Source: Actinomycetota bacterium (GTDB lineage Bacteria; Actinomycetota; Coriobacteriia; Anaerosomatales; D1FN1-002). Taken from it: a stretch of DNA of 12,034 bases. Positions within the stretch are counted from its first letter, which is position 1. The number at the start of each line of letters is the position of its first letter. Where the stretch lies: contig VAUM01000024.1 in NCBI GenBank assembly GCA_005774595.1, positions 1-12,034 of the forward strand, read 5' to 3'. Position numbers and translations under genes: made by a program. A model generated the notes under the pieces. It worked only from the letters and a program-made list of their open reading frames with translations, made no database searches and had not been told where the DNA came from. Positions 1 through 5,729 of the stretch are shown piece after piece.

Positions 1-1651
1 CCGGGGGAACGCCGCCTCCGATGTCGCTCACCTTGCGCGCGACCTCTGCTGCCGTCTCGTAGCGATCACGGCCGGCCACGCGCTCGACCGTGCCCGGCAC
101 GGCCCCGGCGAGCGACGCCTCGGTCTCGGGAGACACCGCCGCGACGCCCCCGACCACGTAGGCATCGGTCGCGCCGAGCCGCGCGATCTCCGCCAGCGTC
201 CCGGGAGGCAACGGGCCTGAGCCGACCAGCAGCACGGGGCCGTCGACGGTACCGGCCAGCGAGTTGGAGCACAGCGCGTCCGGATACGACGCCGCGCTCG
301 CGATCACGACCGTGGCGGCGGAATCGAACGAAGCGGCACTGGCCGCTATCGCGGTCTGGATGCGGGTCGCGCCGCCGACCCGCTCGGCCGCGATGTTCCG
401 TGCCGGCACCGACATCCCGAACGCCGAGAGGTTGCCTGCCCGGTCCTCGGATCGCATCCTGAAGTACAGGAGCGCCGTCTCGGAATCCGCGGCCACGCGC
501 TCAGACCCGTCGGACACGCGTGCCGCGTGGTTCGGCGCCGCGGCCACCGGGCCCCACTGCAGTTCGGTCGAGGCCACGCCGGAGCCACCGTCCGCGCCAC
601 CGGCCCACGTGAGGTCGAACTCCGCGTCCGTGAAGGTGCCCGAGTACACCGGCGTCACGGCGAGCGCCGACGGCGGCGACGGCGCGACTGTGTCCGACTG
701 CATCGGGACCGGCCCGGCGATGCCGGACTCCAGGCCGACGCGATCGACCGCGAACACCTCGTACTCGACCGTGGACGCGAACAGCACCTGGTCGTCGTGG
801 TCGTCGTAGAAAGCCGTGCCCGCTCCGACGTGGGCGATATCCTCGAAGGGCCCGCCATCGAGCGACCGCAGCACCACGTAGTGGCTCAGACCGGAGCCCG
901 TGTCGAGCGACGGTAGCCACGAGACCTTCACCCAGTTCGATGCATTGAGCCACGCCTCGAGGTCGCCCGGGTCGGTCGGCGGCGCGGAGTCCGGGGTCGT
1001 AGCCGCCTCGGCGGTGAAGACCGACTCCCATCCCGCCGTGTCGCGGGCGCTCACGGCGTAGTACACGAAGTCGGCGACCGGCGGCGCGACGTCCGTCCAC
1101 GTGGTCGCCGGCGTGCTGGCCACCACGTCGGTGAGCTGGAACGGCGCGCCGACCGTGTTGCGGTACACGGTGTAGCCGACCAGGCCGGATCCGGCCTCGA
1201 CGGACGCGTCCCACGCCAGATCCACGACGCCGGGCCCGGCCACGGCGGTGAAGTTCCCCGGGGTACCGGGCGCGATGGAGTCGACCATGAAGGACGCTGT
1301 CACCGTGGCGCCCGGCGTGCCCGAAGCGTCGACTCCGCTGACGGCCAGATCCGACAGTCCCTCCGGCGCGTCGCCGATGAACGCCGGGACACCGGCCGTG
1401 AGCGGCGCCCCGTCCGGGGCGCCGGCGTTCCACGACCACCAGCCGGTCGCGTCCACGTCCGAGAGCATCTTGATCTCGGGTGGCGTGCTGAACCATCCGT
1501 TCGAGCCGTCCGGGGAGGGCGGGTCCGTGACGATCGTCATCACTGGGCCGACGGCGGCGATGCGGACGCGCGCCAGAGCGAGCGGCTCTCCGGCGACGCA
1601 CGTCGCCACAGCGACGCACAGCGCCGCCCGGACCCAGCGAGTGCCCCTCAT
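1..1651 (-). CDS. Secreted FN3-domain protein with C-terminal CWB2 cell-wall-binding repeats (C-terminus off the window)
   Basis: The frame is open from an ATG at 1651-1649 to the left edge (550 codons, no stop), so only the N-terminal part is visible. Residues 1-27 look like a signal peptide: Arg-rich start, hydrophobic core ALCVAVATCVAG, possible cleavage after ALA at 25-27. Residues about 30-125 form a Ser/Trp-rich N-terminal domain of uncertain family. Three FN3/Ig-like domains follow at about 128-220, 222-318 and 322-415, the last with the DRAGN turn motif. From about residue 423 there is a CWB2 repeat (RVGGATRIQTA, SYPDAL, VVGGVAAVS); a second begins near 522 with RVAGRDRYETA. CWB2 usually occurs as three tandem repeats of about 90 residues that attach proteins non-covalently to cell-wall polymers, so one or two more are expected off-window. 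The gene is divergent from gltX and has a GGAGG ribosome site. The FN3 region may bind a ligand or act as a stalk; any catalytic domain is not visible. Confidence 0.88.
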   Translation of the reverse strand, partial: MRGTRWVRAALCVAVATCVAGEPLALARVRIAAVGPVMTIVTDPPSPDGSNGWFSTPPEIKMLSDVDATGWWSWNAGAPDGAPLTAGVPAFIGDAPEGLSDLAVSGVDASGTPGATVTASFMVDSIAPGTPGNFTAVAGPGVVDLAWDASVEAGSGLVGYTVYRNTVGAPFQLTDVVASTPATTWTDVAPPVADFVYYAVSARDTAGWESVFTAEAATTPDSAPPTDPGDLEAWLNASNWVKVSWLPSLDTGSGLSHYVVLRSLDGGPFEDIAHVGAGTAFYDDHDDQVLFASTVEYEVFAVDRVGLESGIAGPVPMQSDTVAPSPPSALAVTPVYSGTFTDAEFDLTWAGGADGGSGVASTELQWGPVAAAPNHAARVSDGSERVAADSETALLYFRMRSEDRAGNLSAFGMSVPARNIAAERVGGATRIQTAIAASAASFDSAATVVIASAASYPDALCSNSLAGTVDGPVLLVGSGPLPPGTLAEIARLGATDAYVVGGVAAVSPETEASLAGAVPGTVERVAGRDRYETAAEVARKVSDIGGGVPP

Positions 1652-1655
1652 GCTT

Positions 1656-1660
1656 CCTCC
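1656..1660 (-). promoter_or_regulatory. Ribosome binding site of the CWB2 surface protein
   Basis: On the minus strand GGAGG lies 4 nt before the ATG at 1651, within GGAGGAAGC. A second purine-rich stretch, GAGGAG, lies just further upstream. The spacing is slightly short, but the match is good and decides the start codon. The signal peptide that follows supports the same start. Confidence 0.6.
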
Positions 1661-1699
1661 ACTCCTCGCGGTGCGGCCCGTCGGGCGCGGGCCCGCCTC

Positions 1700-1707
1700 A
1701 TTATACT
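1700..1707. promoter_or_regulatory. Overlapping divergent -10 boxes between the surface-protein gene and gltX
   Basis: The minus strand reads TATAAT (1705-1700), a perfect -10 consensus 48 nt upstream of the surface-protein ATG. The plus strand reads TATACT at 1702-1707, five of six consensus bases, facing gltX. The surroundings are very GC-rich, so this AT-rich island stands out. Neither direction has a convincing -35 at 16-18 bp. One or both promoters may be real; the minus-strand one is the better match. Confidence 0.4.
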
Positions 1708-1734
1708 TCCCGCTCGCGCCGCCCTGCGACGCGC

Positions 1735-1740
1735 TACCAT
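1735..1740 (+). promoter_or_regulatory. Possible gltX -10 box (TACCAT)
   Basis: The element GCTACCAT resembles the GCTATCCT and GCTATCAT elements found in the matching place before glnS and rnpB. Transcription from it would start near 1747, after the ATG at 1741, leaving a leader of about 42 nt before the GTG at 1789. No good -35 is visible. It competes with the TATACT box at 1702-1707. Confidence 0.3.
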
Positions 1741-1772
1741 ATGCCCCGCACGCCCGAAAGCCCGCTCTCTGC

Positions 1773-1778
1773 GAAAGG
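1773..1778 (+). promoter_or_regulatory. Probable gltX ribosome binding site
   Basis: The purine run GAAAGG ends 10 nt before the GTG at 1789. No such run precedes the in-frame ATG at 1741. The match to the anti-SD is moderate, but it favours the GTG start, which also gives the usual short GluRS N-terminus. Confidence 0.4.
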
Positions 1779-1788
1779 CCGCACCACC

Positions 1789-3273
1789 GTGGAACCGACC
1801 GTACGCGTCCGCTTCGCGCCGAGTCCGACCGGGCACCTGCACATCGGAGGCGCGCGGACCGCGATCTACAACTGGGCCTTCGCCCGCAGGCACGGCGGGT
1901 CCTTCATCCTGCGCATCGACGACACGGACGCGGAACGGTCCACCGACGAGAACACCGGGGCGATCCTGCGCTCGCTGCGATGGCTCGGCCTCGACTGGGA
2001 CGAGGGCCCCGAGGCGGGCGGGCCGCACGGTCCGTACTTCCAGACGCAGCGGAGCGAGGCGTACGCGGCGGCGCTCGAGGTCCTCAAGGCCAACGGCCAC
2101 GCGTATCCGTGCTTCTGCTCCACGGAGGACCTCGAGCGCAAGCGCGAGGCAGCCAAGGTCGCCGGCGGGTTCTCCGGCTACGACCGGACCTGCCGAGCGC
2201 TCGCGGCCGACGAGGCCGCGCGCCGCATCACGGCCGGCGAGCCGCACGTGTGGCGCGTGGCGGTGCCGGACGGCCGCGACGACGTGGTCGCCGTCGACGC
2301 CATCCGCGGCGAGGTCCGGTGGCCCGCCTCGGCCATGGACGACTTCATCCTCGTGCGCACCGACGGCACGCCGACCTACATGTTCGCCACGGTGGTGGAC
2401 GACTCGGACATGGGGATCACGCACATCATCCGCGGTGACGATCACCTGTCGAACACGCCGCGCCAGATCATCGTCTACGAGGCGCTCGAAGTGCCGGTAC
2501 CCGTCTTCGCGCACATGAGCCTCATCTTCGGAGCCGACGGCAAGCGCCTGTCGAAGCGTCACGGAGCCACGTCCGTCGAGGCGTACAGGGATGAGGGCTA
2601 CCTGCCCGACGCGCTGCTGAACTACCTCGCACTCCTCGGCTGGTCGATCGACGGCGAGACCACGCTGTTCGACCGCGATACCCTCGTAGCGCGATTCGAC
2701 CTCGCGCGCGTGTCGTCAGCTCCGGCCGTCTGGGATCCCGAGAAGCTCGCGTGGATGAACGGCGCATACATCCGCTCGCTGTCGCCGGCCGCCTTCGCCG
2801 AAGTCGCCGGGCCGTGGATCAGTGCAGCCGGTCTGACGGCGGACGTCGACACGCTCGCGAGGATCGCGCCGCTGGTCGTGGAACGCGTGACGCGCATGGC
2901 CGAGCTCCCCGCCGTCGTGCGGCCGCTCCTCGTCGGCTCGGCGGAGCTCGCCTTCGACGAGCGCGGCGCCGCGTGGCTCGCGGAGCACGAATGGGCCGAC
3001 GAGGTCCTCACGGCAGCCCTCGATGCCACACGCGACGTCGAGCCGTTCACGCACGACGCGATCGAGGCCGCCTACCGCGGCCTGCCGGAGCCGCTCGGCC
3101 GAAAGCCGAAGGAGGTCTTCCAGACCATCCGCGTGGCGATGACCGGCACCACGGTGAGCCCTCCGCTCTTCGAGTCCGTGGCGATACTGGGCCGCGACGA
3201 GGCCGTGGCGCGCCTCGAGATGGCGCTCGCACGGGGCTTCGCCGTGATTGACAGCGGGGGTGACGCTCGGTAG
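1789..3273 (+). CDS. gltX: Glutamate--tRNA ligase (GluRS, class I)
   Basis: Joins L-glutamate to tRNA-Glu with ATP in the cytoplasm. The product is 494 residues from GTG 1789, a normal length; an in-frame ATG at 1741 would add 16 non-conserved residues. I chose GTG because the conserved part (VRVRFAPSPTG) begins directly after it and GAAAGG precedes it. The class I signatures are HIGG at residues 18-21 and KRLSK at 252-256 (KMSKS loop). The Zn-binding pattern of E. coli-type GluRS is complete: CFC at 108 and 110, then Tyr and Cys at 131 and 135 with the same spacing as in E. coli. The C-terminal part from about residue 330 is the helical anticodon-binding region. The gene lies directly upstream of tRNA-Gln, tRNA-Glu and glnS. 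Because glnS is present, a discriminating GluRS that charges only tRNA-Glu is likely, though this is inferred from context. The stop codon forms part of the tRNA promoter. Confidence 0.96.
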   Translation: MEPTVRVRFAPSPTGHLHIGGARTAIYNWAFARRHGGSFILRIDDTDAERSTDENTGAILRSLRWLGLDWDEGPEAGGPHGPYFQTQRSEAYAAALEVLKANGHAYPCFCSTEDLERKREAAKVAGGFSGYDRTCRALAADEAARRITAGEPHVWRVAVPDGRDDVVAVDAIRGEVRWPASAMDDFILVRTDGTPTYMFATVVDDSDMGITHIIRGDDHLSNTPRQIIVYEALEVPVPVFAHMSLIFGADGKRLSKRHGATSVEAYRDEGYLPDALLNYLALLGWSIDGETTLFDRDTLVARFDLARVSSAPAVWDPEKLAWMNGAYIRSLSPAAFAEVAGPWISAAGLTADVDTLARIAPLVVERVTRMAELPAVVRPLLVGSAELAFDERGAAWLAEHEWADEVLTAALDATRDVEPFTHDAIEAAYRGLPEPLGRKPKEVFQTIRVAMTGTTVSPPLFESVAILGRDEAVARLEMALARGFAVIDSGGDAR

Positions 3274-3276
3274 GAT
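3248..3276 (+). promoter_or_regulatory. Sigma-70-type promoter for the tRNA-Gln/tRNA-Glu pair
   Basis: A perfect -35 TTGACA (3248-3253) is followed after exactly 17 bp by TAGGAT (3271-3276), four of six matches to TATAAT. The -35 lies within the last codons of gltX, and the TAG stop codon is the first half of the -10. Transcription would start near 3283, about 29 nt before tRNA-Gln. This is the best-matched promoter in the window and suits a stable RNA operon. Confidence 0.62.
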
Positions 3277-3285
3277 TCCGTCCCG

Positions 3286-3301
3286 CGCCCGGAAGCGGGC
3301 G
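3286..3301 (+). other. Small GC hairpin between gltX and tRNA-Gln
   Basis: CGCCCG and CGGGCG form a perfect 6-bp stem closed by the loop GAAG, beginning 13 nt after the gltX stop. It lacks a T tract. It could be a weak gltX terminator or part of the tRNA precursor leader, since the predicted tRNA start site lies just upstream. Confidence 0.35.
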
Positions 3302-3311
3302 AGTGCCTCCT

Positions 3312-3385
3312 TGGGGCGTCGTCTAATGGTAGGACAGCGGGTTCTGGTCCCGTATGTGGGGGTTCGACTCCTCCCGCCCCAGCCA
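3312..3385 (+). tRNA. tRNA-Gln (anticodon CUG)
   Basis: A full cloverleaf can be drawn. The acceptor TGGGGCG pairs with CGCCCCA, the D arm is GTCT...GGAC, and the anticodon stem GCGGG/CCCGT holds loop TTCTGGT with anticodon CTG at 3344-3346. The T arm is GGGGG-TTCGACT-CCTCC. G73 and an encoded CCA end the gene. The U1-A72 pair and G73 are known features of bacterial tRNA-Gln and fit charging by the GlnRS encoded downstream. A tRNA-Gln(UUG) for CAA codons is not in this window. Confidence 0.95.
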
Positions 3386-3398
3386 GGACCTCTTGCAC

Positions 3399-3475
3399 GG
3401 CCCGTTCGTCTAGTGGACTAGGACACCGCCCTCTCAAGGCGGAGATCACGGGTTCGAATCCCGTACGGGCTACCA
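3399..3475 (+). tRNA. tRNA-Glu (anticodon CUC)
   Basis: The acceptor GGCCCGT pairs with ACGGGCT (G1-U72 wobble), followed by A73 and an encoded CCA. The anticodon stem CCGCC/GGCGG holds loop CTCTCAA with anticodon CTC at 3433-3435. The T arm is ACGGG-TTCGAAT-CCCGT. The G1-U72 and A73 ends resemble actinobacterial tRNA-Glu. It lies 13 nt after tRNA-Gln, so both are probably processed from one precursor. Confidence 0.95.
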
Positions 3476-3488
3476 GACACACCACCGG

Positions 3489-3525
3489 CCCCCCTGCAGC
3501 CGCGCGAGACGCCCGCTGAGGGGGG
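3489..3525 (+). terminator. Hairpin terminator after the tRNA pair
   Basis: CCCCCCT (3489-3495) pairs with AGGGGGG (3519-3525). After a bulged G the stem continues with CAGC/GCTG, giving about 11 bp around a GC-rich loop. Only TTGTG follows, so it lacks a proper T tract, which is common in GC-rich bacteria. It begins 14 nt after tRNA-Glu and ends just before the glnS -10 box, separating the two transcription units. Confidence 0.5.
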
Positions 3526-3528
3526 TTG

Positions 3529-3537
3529 TGCTATCCT
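3529..3537 (+). promoter_or_regulatory. Extended -10 promoter of glnS
   Basis: TGC-TATCCT has the TGn extension and four of six -10 bases. It ends 8 nt before the ATG at 3546, so transcription would start at or beside the start codon. That suggests a leaderless mRNA and agrees with the absence of a ribosome site directly before this ATG. No clear -35 is present; that region lies inside the preceding hairpin. Confidence 0.42.
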
Positions 3538-3545
3538 CGGCGTCC

Positions 3546-5243
3546 ATGAGCAGCGAGTCTTCCACACCCCCCGAGCGCAGCGACTTCATCCGCGACATCG
3601 TCGCTTCCGACCTTCGCGAAGGCCGCGTGTCTTCGGTGGTCACGCGCTTCCCTCCCGAGCCCAACGGCTACCTCCACATAGGCCACGCGAAGTCGATCTG
3701 CCTGAACTTCGGCATCGCCGAGGAGTTCGGCGGGAGGTGCCACCTGCGCTTCGACGACACGAACCCCGTGAAGGAGGAGCAGGAGTACATCGACGCCATC
3801 GAAGCCGACGTGCGCTGGCTCGGCTTCGACTGGGGCGAGCACCTGTACCACGCCTCGGACTACTTCGAGCGGCTGTACGAGTGGGCCGTTGCGCTGATCG
3901 GTGACGGCAAGGCGTACGTCGACGACCAGTCAGCCGACGAGATCCGCGCGGCGCGGGGAACGCTCACCGAGCCCGGCACGGATAGCCCGTGGCGGGACCG
4001 CTCAGTCGCCGAGAACCTCGACCTCTTCGCGCGCATGCGCGCCGGCGAGTTCCCGGACGGCTCGCGCGTGCTGCGGGCGCGCATCGACATGGCGTCGGGC
4101 AACATCAACCTGCGCGACCCGGTCCTCTACCGCATCCTGCACGCGAGCCACCCCCGTACCGGCGACGCGTGGTGCATCTACCCCTCGTACGACTTCGCGC
4201 ACGGCCAGTCCGACGCCATCGAGGGCATCACGCACTCGATCTGCACGCTCGAGTTCCAGGACCACCGTCCGCTCTACGAGTGGTTCCTCGAGAACCTCCC
4301 GGTCCCCTCTCACCCGCACCAGTACGAGTTCGCGCGCCTGAACCTCACCCACACCATCCTGTCGAAGCGCGTGCTCCTGCGCCTCGTGCAGGAGGGGCGC
4401 GTCCGCGGCTGGGACGACCCGCGCATGCCCACGCTCTCGGGGCTGCGGCGCCGAGGCTTCCCCGCGCAGGGCATCCGGGACTTCGCCACGATGATCGGGG
4501 TCGCAAGGACCGAGAGCACGATCGAGGTCGAGATGCTCGAGCACGCCGTTCGCGACGTGCTCAACCGGACCGCCGAGAGGCGCTTCGCGGTCCTCGACCC
4601 GGTCAAGGTCGTGATCGAGAACTTCCCCGCGGGCGCCACGGAACTCGTGCAGGTCCCGAACAATCCCGAGGACCCCCACGCCGGCACCCGCGATGTCCCG
4701 TTCACCCGCGAGCTGTGGATCGAGCGCGGCGACTTCATGGAGGAACCTCCGGCGAAGTTCTTCCGCTTGGCGCCGGGCCGCGAGGTCCGTCTGCGCTCGG
4801 CCTTCTTCGTCACGTGCACTGGGGTCGTGAAGGACAGTGACGGCCGCGTGGCCGAGCTGCGCTGCACCTATGACCCGGCGACGCGCGGCGGGGACTCTGC
4901 GGACGGCCGTCGCCCCAAGGCGACGCTCCACTGGCTGTCGGCCGTGAACGCCGCGCCTGCGGAGGTGCGGCTCTACGGTCACCTCTTCGCGAGTCCCAGA
5001 CCCGGAGCCGACGGCGCGGACGTCATGGACGACCTCGCCGCCGACTCGGAGACCATCCTCGCGGACTGCCTCGTGGAGCCCTGCCTCGCCGCAGTCCCCG
5101 TCGGACGCACCGTGCAGTTCGAGCGGCTCGGGTACTTCTGCCCGGATGCCGACTCCGCACCCGGCGCGCTCGTCTTCAACCGCACGCTCACGCTCAAGGA
5201 TACCTGGGCGAAGCTGCAGGCGCGGGACCTCGAGAACGGGTAG
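3546..5243 (+). CDS. glnS: Glutamine--tRNA ligase (GlnRS, class I)
   Basis: Charges tRNA-Gln directly with L-glutamine and ATP. The product is 565 residues from ATG 3546, close to the roughly 550 of E. coli GlnRS; a GTG at 3528 would add six residues. The N-terminus (DFIRDIVASDLREGR), PPEPNGYLHIGHAKS with HIGH at residues 44-47, and ILSKR at 271-275 (KMSKS equivalent) are typical GlnRS signatures. After these comes GWDDPRMPTLSGLRRRG, which aligns with E. coli GlnRS from memory. The C-terminal half has the two beta-barrel anticodon-binding domains (VNNPED-like loop, FVTCTGVVKD, LGYFCPD). Catalytic motifs are intact. Many actinobacteria lack GlnRS and make Gln-tRNA through GatCAB, so this gene implies the direct route here; its origin is not shown. 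It lies 71 nt after tRNA-Glu and is followed by rnpB on the same strand. Confidence 0.96.
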   Translation: MSSESSTPPERSDFIRDIVASDLREGRVSSVVTRFPPEPNGYLHIGHAKSICLNFGIAEEFGGRCHLRFDDTNPVKEEQEYIDAIEADVRWLGFDWGEHLYHASDYFERLYEWAVALIGDGKAYVDDQSADEIRAARGTLTEPGTDSPWRDRSVAENLDLFARMRAGEFPDGSRVLRARIDMASGNINLRDPVLYRILHASHPRTGDAWCIYPSYDFAHGQSDAIEGITHSICTLEFQDHRPLYEWFLENLPVPSHPHQYEFARLNLTHTILSKRVLLRLVQEGRVRGWDDPRMPTLSGLRRRGFPAQGIRDFATMIGVARTESTIEVEMLEHAVRDVLNRTAERRFAVLDPVKVVIENFPAGATELVQVPNNPEDPHAGTRDVPFTRELWIERGDFMEEPPAKFFRLAPGREVRLRSAFFVTCTGVVKDSDGRVAELRCTYDPATRGGDSADGRRPKATLHWLSAVNAAPAEVRLYGHLFASPRPGADGADVMDDLAADSETILADCLVEPCLAAVPVGRTVQFERLGYFCPDADSAPGALVFNRTLTLKDTWAKLQARDLENG

Positions 5244-5247
5244 CCCC

Positions 5248-5277
5248 GCGACGCGAGCGCACGGACCCTGCTATCAT
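5248..5277 (+). promoter_or_regulatory. rnpB promoter
   Basis: TGC-TATCAT has -10 TATCAT at 5272-5277 (five of six bases) and an extended TG. It ends 8 nt before the predicted 5' end of RNase P RNA at 5286, the correct distance for a start site. A weak -35 candidate, GCGACG, lies at 5248-5253 with an 18-bp spacer. The agreement of -10 and RNA end makes this the best functionally supported -10 in the window. Confidence 0.55.
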
Positions 5278-5285
5278 CCCTTCTC

Positions 5286-5657
5286 GGAGTGGGCCGGACG
5301 GCCGCGCGTCCCCCTCGTGGGGGCGTGAGGAAAGTCCGGACTCCGCAGGGCAGGGTGCAGGCCAACGGCCTGGCGCGGCGACGCGACGGAAAGTGCCACA
5401 GAAAAGAAGACTCCCGGGATACCGTCCGGTCCTTCGGACCGGTGCAGGTTCCGGGAAAAGCTGAAACGGTGCGGTAAGAGCGCACCAGCGTCGGGGTGAC
5501 CCGGCGGCTTGGCAAACCCCACCCGGAGCAAGGGCGAATAGGAGCGGTCAAGGCCTGCCCGGCCGTCGCTCGGGTCAGCCCGCTCGAGGCCGTCGGCAAC
5601 GGCGGTCCCAGACAAATGGCCGTCCACGACAGAATCCGGCTTACAGGCCCACTCCAC
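5286..5657 (+). ncRNA. rnpB: RNase P RNA, bacterial type A
   Basis: Catalytic RNA of ribonuclease P, which cuts the 5' leader from tRNA precursors. Helix P1 closes the molecule: GGAGTGGGCC (5286-5295) pairs perfectly with GGCCCACTCC (5646-5655). The conserved cores are present in order: GAGGAAAGTCCGGACTCC at 5327-5344, the CCACAGAAAAG region near 5396-5406, GGTAAGAGCGCACCAGCG at 5473-5490, GGCAAACCCCACCCGGAGC near 5510-5529, and GACAGAATCCGGCTTACAGG at 5628-5647. The length of about 370 nt and these elements fit type A rather than the Bacillus-type B form. The exact 3' end is uncertain by a few bases. The gene is 42 nt after glnS and converges with the giant surface-protein gene. Confidence 0.93.
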
Positions 5658-5673
5658 CACCTGCGCGACGCGA

Positions 5674-5701
5674 GAAGGGCGGCCCCCACGGGCCGCCCTT
5701 C
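5674..5701. terminator. Bidirectional hairpin terminator between rnpB and the giant surface-protein gene
   Basis: GAAGGGCGGCCC (5674-5685) pairs without mismatch with GGGCCGCCCTTC (5690-5701), giving a 12-bp stem around a CCAC loop. It lies 16 nt after rnpB and 28 nt after the stop of the convergent minus-strand gene. Neither side has a true T tract, but stem strength and position fit a terminator serving both directions. Confidence 0.62.
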
Positions 5702-5729
5702 CCTCACACAGAGATGCGCGCTCTGTCGG

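Noticed and set aside
501..1619. Minus-strand open frame of 372 codons
   Set aside because: Arg/Gly-rich shadow overlapping the true frame, which has signal peptide, FN3-like and CWB2 motifs and a ribosome site.
1248..2438. Plus-strand open frame of 396 codons
   Set aside because: Crosses the surface gene, the intergenic region and the first part of gltX in a different frame. It shows no conserved motif and overlaps two confidently identified genes.
4002..4982. Minus-strand open frame of 326 codons opposite glnS
   Set aside because: Fully inside glnS, which has intact catalytic motifs on the plus strand; composition indicates a shadow.
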